Assembly: GCF_036669915.1 (NCBI RefSeq)
Contig: NC_089318.1
Location: 6,353,349 to 6,417,348, forward strand
DNA: 64,000 nucleotides
Reading direction: 5' to 3'
Origin: Pocillopora verrucosa
Lineage: Eukaryota > Cnidaria > Anthozoa > Scleractinia > Pocilloporidae
The notes under the pieces were generated by a model. That model was not told where the DNA came from and ran no database searches. It worked only from the letters and a program-made list of their open reading frames with translations. A program made the position numbers and the translations under genes. This document shows positions 26,157 through 47,300 of the stretch, piece by piece; the first letter of the stretch is position 1, and each line of letters begins with the position of its first letter.

Positions 26157-26319
26157 GACAGAGGAAAATCTCTGAGATGTGATCCGTATGATAATAAAAG
26201 GTTAAAGGCACTTGAAAATCGAAAACAGATTGAAACAATAACCTAACTATATGCTTGATTCAACCACACATTAATACGATAGCTAATCTTTCATACAATT
26301 TATGATAAAATGTTTATGA

Positions 26320-27578
26320 TTAGGCCATTGACGAAAGATCTTGATATGGAACAGAACTGGAGGATTCATTCTGCTTCCTGTAACGGCAGTGTCCTTTATC
26401 TCGGCAAAACCCTATACCCAGAAAGACGATGCCGATAACCAAAACTAGCCCTGGCCACAAGAAGGAATGCATCAACTTCATGCCATCACTCTTCAAAAGT
26501 CTTTTTGTAAAAGCTTCGTTGAGATTTTTGGGATTGTAGTAACAAGTGTACGTGTCGTTAACTCCACCATAATTAATCCAAAACACTGTCACATTTCCAT
26601 CATTATTGACGTCGAGGCAGTCACACGGCTGAGTGCTGCACTAAAAATTTAAAAAATAAAAAATAATAAAAGGCATAAGTTTCTTGAAAAGTACAAAATA
26701 ATTATCAGGAAGGTGGAGTTTGGGTCTAGGTTCGAAATGGTTCCCAGGACTTTCCGACGTTCTTCAGCCCAAATGCAAATGAAAAACAAAACTAGCTACT
26801 GAAATGACATGTGCAATGATATAACTCTTAAACAAAGGCGTTAAAAAAAAAAAAAAGCGTTAGTTATGTGAAGTTCAGCGAAACTGATTTGATACCTATG
26901 TAAATAATGTCTTCATTCATTATCAGATCAAATTGTAGTGTTCCAACTGCGCATGCTCTTCTGTTATGGTTTTTTTTTTCGGTGCGCTGTCATTGGTGCA
27001 TTTTGACCTTCATCTTTATTAAAAGCCACTTATTTAGAAGTGGCCCTTAGGCTGAATTACAATTATTATTCAAATATGAAGTGAAAGATTGTCATTTACA
27101 CGGACAATTGATGACTAATTCTGTTTGCTACCTTTGCGCGATCTTCCCAAATCAACGTATTACTACGTATACATACATTTCCTGACACGAAGATCATTTC
27201 ATGAAATCCCGCCGTATTTCCAGATCTTACCTTATTTTTCTGCTTGTAACTATTTTCATACAGATAGGCTGTGTGCTCTTCACCGTTCGCGTACAAGGCA
27301 ACTTCTATCAGAAGGCAAGGGTAGGACGACTTAGACGACATGAAAGAGGGCACGGTGTTCGTGCAACTACAATTCATCCTTTCGCTTGCTACTCCAGTGG
27401 ATAAGACTCTACACTCGGACGTTTTCAGTTCCATGTCGTACACTGCGAAACGTGCAACTGTGAGACCAAGCACTATCGCGGCCACAACACTAATCAGCGA
27501 CAAAAAAATCCCTAACCCTGTAAAATCAAGGCCAGTTCTATGTTTTTGAGACCTCTCCGAGACCTTCTCGTGTTCCAT
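26320..27578 (-). CDS. BK-channel beta-subunit-like two-TM protein, paralogue 2
   Basis: Two exons, 27578-27231 and 26640-26320, joined in phase 0, give 222 residues, close to the size of vertebrate KCNMB proteins. TM1 is at about 20-43 and TM2 at about 172-194. The loop carries SSYPCLLIEV (about 84), CSTQPC at the start of exon 2, TYTCYYNPKN (about 146) and SFLWP before TM2. Intron position and phase, the CSTQPC start of exon 2, YPCL, EEHxAYLYEN and the Cys-Lys-Gly-His-Cys motif after TM2 are shared with the paralogue at 15.2-17.5 kb, so the two arose by duplication. It lacks the long Pro/Gln-rich N-terminus and PPPPY. ATG choice: the open frame extends upstream, but 27578 is the first ATG. 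Confidence 0.75.
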
Positions 27579-29050
27579 TTTAAGCCACAATTTCTTCAGC
27601 TTGAGCGCGTTGCAATGCAAGATTTCTGAATAGCTATGTAAGAAAAGAAAAGATATAAAAACCGTCGAAACTGTCAGATTGAACCAATCCCCGAAAACCG
27701 GAAAAGGAAACCACGATCAGAATAATTATTTCAAGTCACGTTTTGTCACGGCAGCTGCACTTAAAGCATGAATGATCACAAAGCGTTCATGCTACAGATA
27801 GCCAGTTAGTATCAGGAGTAAAATAGGCTGCAAAAGTAAAAACTAAATATACAACTAACCAAATAAATACCAAAAAAGTAAAAAAAAAAAGAAACAAATT
27901 GAAAACTTTTAAATACAAGAACAAAAGAACAAAGAAACAGCCCTAATGATGTCGGTGTTAACAAGAGTTTGAGGCGGTTTTCGGCTCCTCTTTTAATCAC
28001 GATTTGGGTCAAAGATTTAGTTCTATAGTATTTGGAGAGAAATTCGCTTCTACTCTATTTTGATAACTTTCCAAAACTCCCCGATATCATCGGCCCTTCC
28101 TGACAGATTTGGTACCAGAAAAACGTTCTCAGAACACTTAAGTTCCTTATGACGGCGAACAATAATGATATCAAAACACGGAAAATTATAGTGTTGCCCA
28201 AGTGTTTATTGTCTTCGATATGACGTCATTTGGATCGACGTTCTCCTTTGGACGAGTAACTATCACGTACCATTAGTAATTTCATCCATTCATGAACCTT
28301 AGACAGGACAAGATCATAAAAGATATAACTATCCTTGAAATAAACCCAATTACTTATTTTTACCATTGCTACCATCTTCAATTGAGAGAAGTCTTTTTTT
28401 AAGTTCATAAATAAACATCTAACTCTACTTTAAAAGGGTTATCAAGTGAATTGTAGGGGAGAGTGAAGGGAAAATAGTGAAAGGTGGCACGTTTTAACAA
28501 AGAGATTCCTTGATGCCGCGCGACTGTTCAGGAAAAGATGCGACAAGTAAAGTGATATGACGTCAAAATGCGGTAAGGACATGCAAGTGGCATACGAGGG
28601 GCAGCCGAGTGTGTCCATGATGTTCTTACCATGCATAATGCGCTAGAAATTAAGGCAATCACAATCAATACAAATTTGTACATCAACGGCAGTCTTTCCT
28701 GGAATTGGTTTTATTACATCAAGTTAGCAGAAGCAAAGAAATTCACAACTATCTGTATACTTAGTGATCACGTAAAAACGTTTGACTTTTAAAAGAAAAT
28801 CTGGTCTCCCACGCAAAAACAATCAAACTAATAAACAAATTAAAAGCACCACCAACGACATCAACAACAAACATAACAACAAAAGGCCAACCTAGAGTAA
28901 AAATATAATAATTTCCTATTCCTCTAAGGCAGCTGGTGAGGATTGCGTCTTTTCAACCCAAAAATGACAAATATCCTTAGCTTGCCGAAATATTTATCAA
29001 ATTGTCGATCACTCTGAAATTCTAGGGTAGCGATGTAAACAGCGGCAGCT
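27579..29050. other. Intergenic, nothing recognised
   Basis: This lies upstream of BK-beta-like gene 2 and downstream of the RIOX1 stop. A possible RIOX1 polyadenylation signal (AATAAA on the minus strand) lies near 28707. No coding exon, RNA gene or clear repeat was seen. Confidence 0.5.
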
Positions 29051-38114
<9,064 letters not shown>

Positions 38115-38237
38115 TTTTACGAGAAGATACTCGTGTGAACTTGATTCTCCCGCGTAATATATCAGCGGCTTTAGCAGTACTCGTATGCTCCGTGGTGCAA
38201 TAGTACTGAGAATTCTCTTAGGAGTGGTTTGAGGAAG
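38115..38237. promoter_or_regulatory. Bidirectional promoter, RIOX1 / ZDHHC-like
   Basis: Only 123 bp separate the two start codons, which face away from each other. No clear TATA box is visible near expected positions. Both 5' UTRs and the core promoters must lie here or overlap the neighbouring gene. Confidence 0.75.
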
Positions 38238-39140
38238 ATGAGTGCGTCATCTCAACCAATTGATTTTTCTCGGCATCAGTTCTACGGCAAGACTTCGCGA
38301 GGCACCATCCTCGGAACTCACACCGTTGGGCTTGGATATGTCGTTGTTATGTTCGTCCTTCTTTTTTGGTTTGAAATTTTTGAAGTGATACCAATATTGT
38401 TTACGGACTCTGTCGGGCTGCTGGCGACAAATTTAATACTTTTTATCTACATTATGATCAATGCTGTTGGAAACTATTTCTACGTAGTAACGACTGACAC
38501 ATCTCATAAGAGGCTGGAGAAATTCAGCGAGGGGCGCGATGGAGATTTCTATTGCCAATCGTGCGAACAAAATTCGCCTCCAAGGTCACATCATTGTTCG
38601 TTTTGTGACAGGTGTATAGTTAGGCGTGACCATCATTGCTTCTTTGCGGCAGCCTGCATTGGTCACGCAAATGCGCGTTTCTTTGTCGTATTTAATTTTT
38701 TCGCATTCGTCGGATCAGCTTATGTGGCGATCATAAACTTATTTTACTTACATCTGAAGATCGGTCCTTTGATTCCTCTCAGTTTTGAGGCCATCTGCAA
38801 AGTTGTTCCATTATTGACAGTCTTTAAAGTATGGAATGGAAGTGTCACGTTGTATTATTTCTTGGTGGTTGTTGTAACATGGCTATGTATTGTTCAAACT
38901 CTGGGTTGTGCCAGCTGTTGCTTCTTTCAACTGACATTGATTTTCTCTGGGCAAACAACCTATGAATGGCAACATAAAAATTTCATTTACAGCAAAGGTT
39001 GGAAGAAAAACTTCTATGACATTTGTGGACAAAAGTGGTACCTCTGGTGGTTTTTCCCTATTTTTCAGTGGCAAAAACTTGCATCAAGGGAGGAAGAATA
39101 TTATGCACAGTATAGTTCTAAAACATCAAAGTATGTCTGA
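38238..39140 (+). CDS. DHHC palmitoyltransferase, ZDHHC22/24-like
   Basis: An intronless 300-residue protein starting at the ATG at 38238; the frame is open 9 bases further upstream but only from a TTG. The Cys-rich domain begins at FYCQSC (about 106), continues through HHCSFCDRC and contains RRDHHC (DHHC at about 131-134), then CIGHANARFF. Four hydrophobic segments flank it, two before (about 30-50 and 58-80) and two after (about 145-170 and 200-225), the standard topology. The DHHC cysteine forms the acyl intermediate that transfers palmitate to protein cysteines at Golgi/ER membranes. The RRDHHCFF context is closest, from memory, to the ZDHHC22/24 group; assignment within the family is tentative. 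Confidence 0.9.
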   Translation: MSASSQPIDFSRHQFYGKTSRGTILGTHTVGLGYVVVMFVLLFWFEIFEVIPILFTDSVGLLATNLILFIYIMINAVGNYFYVVTTDTSHKRLEKFSEGRDGDFYCQSCEQNSPPRSHHCSFCDRCIVRRDHHCFFAAACIGHANARFFVVFNFFAFVGSAYVAIINLFYLHLKIGPLIPLSFEAICKVVPLLTVFKVWNGSVTLYYFLVVVVTWLCIVQTLGCASCCFFQLTLIFSGQTTYEWQHKNFIYSKGWKKNFYDICGQKWYLWWFFPIFQWQKLASREEEYYAQYSSKTSKYV

Positions 39141-40427
39141 GTACATAATTATCATGATAATGGTCAATCATTTATTTTGCTTTCTCATCCAAGTATCCAC
39201 AGAAGTATCTTACATACTCGTCTATGATAGGCTCAATAATCTGCCACTGTTTGGGAATATGAGCCCACACTCCCCCCCTTGAACCAGGGAGGAGCAAAAA
39301 GTGGTCAGGAGAGAGCAGCAAAAATTGAACTGTGAATTTTTGGCATTTAATTAACGATTTGCATGTTGTGTGCACAGGACCCCCCCACTCTACCTCCTCT
39401 AAAAATCACACACAGACACACCCACCTACACCCATGCACACACACTTGAAATAAGTAAGGGTAGGAGAAGGGTATGAGTTGCAAGAGGCTTTATCCTAGT
39501 GAAGAATCATTTGGTTTCCTATTCAGGTTTTATTTTTATTTTGTTGCAACAACAGAAATTAAATGTGGACCAAAAAAAAGAAGAATTGATGACTGAAAAT
39601 AACAAAATGAAGCAATTGATGCTCTATCCTTGTGGATAGATTGAGGATTGTGGGTTCATTTTCTGAACAGTGGTTCTTAATCGAGCGTATGGTCTACCTA
39701 ACACTCAACAAAGTGCATTTGCATGTGTGACTGTTGTAATAACTAGGTGGGGTACTTTCAGGCTGTCAGAACCCTTTAATTCCCATAAGTGACCAAGACA
39801 GAATTTCTCCTTACAGTATCAATACAATATCAACCAGATGAGTGATGAGAACAAAGAAAAATATCAAATTGGGGATAGTTAGTTGATTTGATACTTAATT
39901 CTCTGAACTAACATTATAATAATTGTATGGTTGACAGTAAGGAGAATTACAAATTTGATCTGGGAGTTAAAGGGTTAAACAATTTGCAAACAACCACACA
40001 AGCCAGTGAGTCATGGTGTTTTGGAATAAATTTCTTGAAGAAGCTTTGTGTTCAAAAGTCTCGAGTTTTCCTATTTCCTCCTTTTTTTCTTTTACAGATT
40101 TCAATTTTCTTTTGTTTATTTTTTGAGACCGGTCGTTTCTTACATTTTCATGTGAAATTATGCGCGGGAAATTGGCTCGCTGGCGGCCGAAATTAATGCT
40201 TCGCACATGCCTCATGTGTTTAGTCTCGTCACGCGACGCTCTGTCTTCCCGTACGCGTGAGCACGTTGCGTGACGTGATGAAACAACGAGTCGGAACGGA
40301 TACTACGCGCAAAAGTAACATTAGTTTTTTTCCCGTCTTAATAATCAATGTTATATTTGAAAAAACTAAGGCAATAGTTGAAATCAGAATTACATAGAAA
40401 AGCAGTTTTTCTGGAATGAGTATCGGG
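39141..40427. other. Convergent intergenic region
   Basis: It lies between the DHHC gene stop and the MCFD2-like stop. It holds a CA/ACAC-rich tract (about 39405-39446), one MITE (39770-39977), and a TTTATT at 40115-40120 that would be an AATAAA signal for the minus-strand MCFD2-like gene. Confidence 0.6.
39770..39977 (+). mobile_element. MITE, subfamily A
   Basis: AACCCTTTAATTCCC to GGGAGTTAAAGGGTTAA with an intact subfamily A core. Confidence 0.88.
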
Positions 40428-42598
40428 TTAGTTTGCGTGCCCTTCTGAATTTTTGGTCGTGGTTTTATGCGATGCGATATATTCGGGATAGTCAATATAT
40501 CCGTCTGAATTTAAGTCATCCTCGTCCAAAATCTGGTCCACGGTTCTCGAATTAGCTTCGTCCGAAGTTTCCTCCTTGTCTGTTACTCCCGACTCGTTCT
40601 GATAATGGCTGATGGCATGCATAATCTCCAGTCCGTCCAGTTTTCTGTTTCCGTCGTAATCATGAAGTCGGAAGTAGTGGAACTGTAGGTCTTCATCACT
40701 CATTTCTTCTTCTTTGAACTCAATTTCCTCTTTTAGATGCTCCTTGATATGACTAAAATTAAAGAAAATTCTTGTGAAAAGCTGACTTTTCTGGCAAATT
40801 ACTTGTGGATGACAAACTAAGGTAAAATAAACATAAAAAGTTCTTGCAGAAACAAGGTCAGCAACACTTAAAAAAGACATTTTTAACTTAAAAGTTATGA
40901 GTAACAACAAATCAGCCCATGACGCCTTTATATCCTCTTTGATGTGAAAAAGAAGAATTTCCGATCTGCAGAGCCGCAAAAAAGCGGCATAAGTGGAGAC
41001 GATCCTGTTTTATCAAGTGAGTTGATAATATAAATTGGCCACCTTCCCGGTAGAGAATTTCTATGAATTTCTATATTCAATTTACAATGGCTTAGTTTTG
41101 CCAGGGTTTTGCCGAGATCTCGGCACTTTTCATTGGCGCAACAAAAATCAATTTCGTGATTACATGACAACCGAGCCAGCCCGGTTAGCCAGGATCCCGG
41201 TATCACAATGACTGGGCTGGCTCGGTTGCCATGTAAATTCTTGCGTTAAACTAAATTGACGAAATCTCAGCCAAACCTAATTGGCGCAGCTCTTGTAACC
41301 AGGCCCTAAAGCTGACGTTCGAGCGTTCGCTCTGAATAACTCTCGAAACATCAACTTTAGAAACCCTCTACGGTAGCCACACTTACATTATCAATTCAGT
41401 CTAAAACCAAATTCTCTTTTTACCCCCCCCCCCTCCCTCTCTCAACGACGCAGTACCACAGTTTCCCCTTTTTTCAGGAGTGGGGACGGTTTCATAGCGT
41501 TTTTTAACCCTTTCACTTCCCAAAGTGATTAACCTGTAACTTCTCCCTATAATAACCATACGTTCTCCAACAGACTAGAAATGAGAATACTTAAAATTAT
41601 CAGGTACAAATTGTTATCTTGATCGGTCCCAAATTCTCTCAACTTGTTTACAAGGAAATGTGTAGCAGCTAGAAGGGAGAATTGACAATCAGTTCTTGGG
41701 AGTTAGAGGGTTAATGGCGTGTTACTGATAGGAATGACCCAGTCACTCTAGGCCAAAATGTTTCTTGCTATTTTTGTTTGGCTTCCTTTTTAATACGACT
41801 TTTCTTTGTTCCACCGGTCATGTAGAACAGTTTCCTTGTCTATTTTGGGAGATTGAGCGCTGGCCATCGTTTGTCACGTTGCGCCGTTTTGTTTTTTCTC
41901 AGGCCGAATAAGTAGGTAGTCAGTAGGGTTACTCTTCAGTCACACTCGACTGGCCTGGTTTTTCACACTTCACGCATGCCTCGTTTCGCGTTCGCATGGA
42001 TTATCACATTACAAAGCAGGTGCAATTTGAATGCTGCAAATTTAACCATTTGAAATCATGTTTACCTATACAAACACAGACGAAAACAACCGGTGTGCAT
42101 ACTTTTCACACAGAAAAATGTACTGGCTTTTTCGAAAAAAACCAGCAGCATGCAAGTGTGGGTCGTATTAAATTATACCTCCCGAAATGTGATAAAATTA
42201 TATGTTTGAGATAGCAACAGAGCGGTAAACAAGTTAAAACATATGAATAATTGGACCATTTACATCGACCTTCACACACAGTCAAGCGGTACGATTTCAC
42301 ACTTTCAATATTGCAGCACCAAGTCCTGATTCAAATGGATATATTTCTATTTTGTCTAAATATTATTAATAAATATTTTAGGTGGCATTCGCTTGGTACT
42401 GAAAACCATAGTGATCTTCAAAGCGCACATTAGGATTTCAACTGTTTAGTTAGGTACTTTTTGATGTAAAGTTACTTACTCTCGATCGTGCGTGACTTTG
42501 GAATCGTGTAGAACCGATTTCGCCTCTTCATCGGCACGTGCGAAAGATCCGCCGAAGAGAGCAACAATGAAAATACACCGCATACTCAAGGGTGCCAT
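40428..42598 (-). CDS. MCFD2: MCFD2-like EF-hand cargo-receptor protein, paralogue 1
   Basis: Two exons, 42598-42480 and 40752-40428, joined in phase 2, give 147 residues (human MCFD2: 146). Residues 1 to about 22 are a signal peptide (MAPLSMRCIFIVALFGGSFA). Exon 2 opens HIKEHLKEEI, then FHYFRLHDYDGNRKLDGLE (EF-hand loop 1, D-x-D-x-N...E) and DLNSDGYIDYPE (EF-hand loop 2). In the known system MCFD2 binds Ca2+ and the lectin LMAN1/ERGIC-53 and carries selected glycoproteins from ER to Golgi. The Lys/Asn-rich tail after EF2 is longer than in the paralogue at 55.6 kb. Symbol by homology; it is one of two co-orthologues here. Confidence 0.88.
41160..41236. repeat. Long inverted repeat in the MCFD2-like intron
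   Basis: The left arm at 41160-41182 and right arm at 41214-41236 are complementary over 23 bp with one mismatch (core GACAACCGAGCCAGCCC). The loop itself contains GGATCC and more complementary bases. Confidence 0.75.
41504..41714 (+). mobile_element. MITE, subfamily C
   Basis: TTAACCCTTTCACTTCC to GGGAGTTAGAGGGTTAA with CTGTAACTTCTCCC and GTGTAGCAGCTAGAAGGG. It lies in the MCFD2-like paralogue 1 intron. Confidence 0.85.
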
Positions 42599-44339
42599 CC
42601 TTATTTTTGATGTCTGTGTGCCGTAATATTCTGTAAATTACCAGGCTTGCCACAAATTGTCACCATTCGCTTAGACAATTTGCGTATGCTAATTCAGCTA
42701 ATTACTTTGTTAATGCCTGCGTCTATTCTTAACTTTATTTTCCGTCAAACCGAGACTACGTATGGAATTTCGATTGGTGAAAACCACAAAGGGATATCAA
42801 GAACAATTGAAATTTATCGCTTCATTGCTGTTTTCCATTGCAAATATTCTGGAGAGATCTGTCCATTATCTCTTGTCCCAGGCTACAAATGATAAATTTG
42901 TGTCAAATTAAAGAATTTTCAAGTATCTTTTGATCAGCTTACTCGAGCTGTCTAGGCCTACAGCTTGATGATTCGTATGTAGGCGCAACGCACCTCTATC
43001 ACAATGGGTTGGTTGTTACTCTTTACGTCCCAACATCAATGTGCAAGTTCTCCTTACTGTTATTTATACAATTTCTATGATGCTGACAAGGAGACCTTAC
43101 TTAACAATCCGAAGCTTCAAGAGTTTGCGATCATTTCTTGTATTCTCATGACATTAATGTTTTATTCAGGGGTGATATTGTTGGGAGAATTTAGATGCTT
43201 GTTAGAAAAAAAAGAAACGATTAAGGGAGGGAGGTAGCTTTTCGTGCGCTCGATGAAAGTAACGAAGGTGTTGGACGTGAGAAAACGAGAGGTACAGCTG
43301 ATACCCTTTGTGACTCTGCCCAATAAAACTTTAACAAAACAGTCAGCTGCACCGGTTAAGTAAAAGCAATTGAATCATGTTCGATCGTGACTAGTCCCGA
43401 GGACTTCTTGTTGTCGGTAAAAGTGACCAACGATTCGACAACCTATGCGGAAGTCATCAAGACTCATCAGAGTCGTGCGTTTACCTGTATCGACATCATT
43501 CATTGAAGCACGGTGCGATTATTCCCAATGGGTATAAGTGTGGAAGCACTGTTAAGTGTTTTGGTATCTAAAAAAAGCCAAAATCTAGACAAGATCATTT
43601 CTGAGTAACCTGCAGTGCAGTTGCCGACGTCTTATTAGGGCGAGCTAACGTTTCTCAGGCCGGTCATGTTTGATTTGGAGTTAGAGTGGACGGTGGGGGT
43701 AGGGTGGGGAAAGGGCGAGAAGACTTCTCCCACCCCAGCCCTCTCCTTATTTTTGACTGTCGACCGTCCCCTGCAATTTGTTTAGCTAAGGAAGGCTAAC
43801 TTAGATGCATCCTACCAAAAAGTCGAGTGGAGTTGTAAAAATTAGTATTTTGTAAAGTGGAGTAATTAGGTCTGTCCACATAAGATAGGGTGCGCGGCTC
43901 CAGATGGCGTAATACGCGATTGTGCCGTGCGGAAAAACCCAAATCCGAGAGCTTGCTTGCCATCGAAACAGATGGCAGAGAGAAGTCTTACAGGCGGCGG
44001 TAGACCGCCAATAACTGGCTTTTATTGAAACTCCAAGCGTTTAAGGTTCGAAAGATCTCTCTCGAAGGATGACGGTAATCCTTTTTTTCTGTTCTATTCC
44101 AGTGAGTATTTGTTTGTTTTTCGCTTCTTGTTACGTTTTGTTCGTTGACTTATATTTGGTTAGTTTTACTTAGCCTTTTTATGCTTTATTTGTGTTTTTT
44201 TTTCTTGTTTTGTATTTTTTTAAAAAGTTGAATCCAAAGGGCACATCTCACAACGAACACTACGCATTCTTTAAAATTATTTTCTCTTTTTTATTTCATC
44301 TTTTTTTTCCAAAGAAGCTGCAATCGTTCAATTAATTTA
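42599..44339. other. Intergenic region
   Basis: It lies between the start of MCFD2-like gene 1 and the CRLS1 stop. One reversed MITE (about 43020-43206) is present; short open frames over it are element-derived. Nothing else recognised. Confidence 0.55.
43020..43206 (-). mobile_element. MITE, subfamily B, reverse
   Basis: GTTCTCCTTACTGTTATTTA, GCTGACAAGGAGACC and GGAGAATTTAGATGCTTGTTA are complements of subfamily B blocks. The ends are decayed. Confidence 0.65.
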
Positions 44340-44341
44340 TT
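44336..44341 (-). terminator. Polyadenylation signal overlapping the CRLS1 stop
   Basis: AATAAA on the minus strand begins at the second base of the TAA stop codon (44342-44340). If used, the 3' UTR would be only about 10-30 nt. Confidence 0.5.
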
Positions 44342-47300
44342 AAAGATATTTTACAGATCCTCTAAAGTTGATAAGATAACTAATACTAGACATGACAGTT
44401 GAACAAGCCACTGTATACCTGAAAAAAAAATGACATAATACGATGAAAAAAAGAAAAAAAAAAAATTCATAACTTGTTTAATAGTTTTTAAGCTAAACCC
44501 ATTACACCCAAACAAAAAGTTATGGTTTTTAAAAAGTTCTTGTTTTCCTTGGTAAAGTTTCTAAAGGAACTAGGGAGAATGTTCCTTCACAGGACAGCTT
44601 TGTGCTTAGGAATATTTCATTAAACGCAATTGAGGTGGCAACTTGGAGTGCTAATGTATGCACATATGCATGTATGTTCTATATGTTTATGATACGTATA
44701 GGAGAAAATTGTTAATTTAATTCTATGGGTATAGCCATTTGCTGCCAAATTTTACACCCAGAGAGTGACTGGTATCTAGTTTCTCCTTACAGGATGACCC
44801 CTGAATCAAAAACGCACTAAAGAGGCTCTACACTGTTAAGCAACTCTCCTTATCAATACCTTGGGAATTTTACTGAGGAGAGTAGGGAGAATATGCATAT
44901 GGATGTTAGGGTAGAAAAGGTTAATCCTTTAACGCCTAAGGGTGACTAGCATCTAATTTCCCCTTACAATATCACCCCTGTATCACACATTAAGGTAATG
45001 AGATGAGAATAAAGAAAATGATCAACAGCCCAAAGAGGCTCTTGATTGTTAAACAAATTCTCCTTGTCTGCACCTAAGGAAATGTATAGAGAACAGTATG
45101 GAGAATATGCAGACTGATTTTGGGTTAGAAAAGGTTGATGTGTGTGAAATAGTCTAACAATGGGTAGTGAGGTACAAAGAATCTCTGAGACTACAGTTTG
45201 GACAAAACTGATCAAAATCTTTTACAGGAATAACTGTTCTTCCTCTATCAGCTTCATCCAAAAAAGTCTCTTTTTTCCCCCCATTGTTTGTGTTGTTTTT
45301 TTTTCACCAGAAGAAAAACAGCCAATGATTAAAAATAAGAAATTTGTCACCCACCAAAGGTATTGCAAATGAGGATGATCCACAAATCCAAAAACAGGAG
45401 CAGCCAGTGAACAGCCAACAAGAGCCAGCTGTAAAACTGTGTTGGCCTAAAACAATGAAGGAAAGTTAAATAACAAACAGAGGCTCTTACATTATGATAC
45501 AAATTTGTCATGATTGGTTATCAAACAACTGGAACCACCAGATTAACAAATGCCAACGTCAGCCTTTTTTGAAACACATTTTTGCAAATTAAGTTATATT
45601 AAATAACAATCTCAACAAGAGATAGCAAGTGGTAGGATAGTGTTAGCTTTCAGAACAGGCGTAATCTTGGCAAGTAAGTGCTCGATATTTTCTTGATGAA
45701 AATTATAGCTGCCATCTTTGATTTTACAGCAGCAGAGAGCATAGATATGTATTCCATGGGAGTAAGGAAGGAAAAGGAGAGGGGAGGGTGTAGGCTAAGG
45801 GTTGTGCAGTTTAACTCATATTTAAGTGTATGCTATCTTAAACTGTGGGCAAATCTCACTGACAAGTGATTTCCATCAAATTCAATTACATCTGTCTTCA
45901 TTAACTTTTAATTCTGATTCTAGATTTTGGCTACAAAAGAAACTTAATATTTTACAAAAGGTTATCAAGTTTAGAAATTTGCACATTCTTAAAGCTTTGA
46001 AAGTAAACTATATATAACCTTGGTCAGTAACTGATGCATGTATGCACTAACTTTGGTCTTGATAAAAAATGAAATTCTCTCCACTAAATCTTAAGGAAAT
46101 GTAGAGCAATTGGCAGAGAGAAATAAAAATCAGATCTGAGGAGTTGACTGACCTTGCCAAGGAAGTTGGGTCTAAGCTCCACTGTAGGTAAGTTAAAATC
46201 AAAGTACCTGGAAATTGTTTTCTAAAGAAATCAACACAAAATTGTTTTAACAAGAAAATAAGACAAATGAACACATTTAAATACTGCATTGCCAGCATTT
46301 GTTTGTTGTGAAATACTAAAAAGATTGAGTGAGGTAAAACCTACCGGTGATGGAAGTGACTTGTATCTCAAGTAAAAAGCATAGCCAATCAAAAGGGCAT
46401 CTCGACTCAGAATCAATGCAGTCAGGGTAACTAACAAGAAAGAAAGAAAAAAAAAAGGGTATCAGATGAAGTTCAAGAGGACTCTGAAATCAGTTTGAGC
46501 CTTGCAGTGCTGATAAGCTCACCCAAATTTGCAAATTTCAATTTGCTGCACCTTCTGCCATGCATTTCTTTATGCCATGCAGTGTTCCTTCATTGATAAA
46601 CAAGGGTTACAGCAAGTCACAGCTGCACTGTATTTTATATCGCTGCATTAAAACATTTAACTTTGGTCTCAGACCTTCATGGCCAATGTTGTCATTTTTA
46701 ACATAATCTTGATCAGTACTCTAGTTTTCGTTATCATTGAGATTTTTGTAATCATCATCATTATCACTATCATCATCATCATTGTCATCATCAGGGACCT
46801 TTTTATAACTTAGCTTAACTACACCTAACCCTAGCCATCTGACACACTCGTATTCTTTTAATCATAAAAAAAGAAATTACAACCTACAGTTACTTATGAT
46901 ATCTAAAAACAGTTTCAGTATATACTAGAAGGCATTAAAGGCATGCTCTAATTGGCTTCTCAAACTCTAACTATCTTTTGCTGTTCATCTCCAAGCAACT
47001 CACGTGGGTATATGTGCCCAAAAAAATTGTAATTGTTGCAGGAATACATGTAAAAGAGTTCAAATCATGTCTTTGGGCAATATTATCTCTGTGTATAGGT
47101 AAATACAGAAACAACTATTCAACCATTCACCTCACTGTTGGTGGATAGCAGTGGATATTTCTGCTGTGCAGCTTGGTTAATACCCACCACTAACCACCTC
47201 CACTACTGTGGATAGTTGTTAACTCTTGATAAACTTAATTAGTTTTTTATTCTCAAGTCTAAATAATTTACCTGGTAGAAGAGACACAACAGTGAGTGAT

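Noticed and set aside
43004-43237. 77-codon open frame
   Set aside because: It lies over a reversed subfamily B MITE, and a similar frame occurs at 44964-45215 over another copy.
45351-45358. Alternative CRLS1 exon 6 donor GTGACA
   Set aside because: It would break phase with the last exon; GTGGGT gives LWYTVAC, which matches the family.
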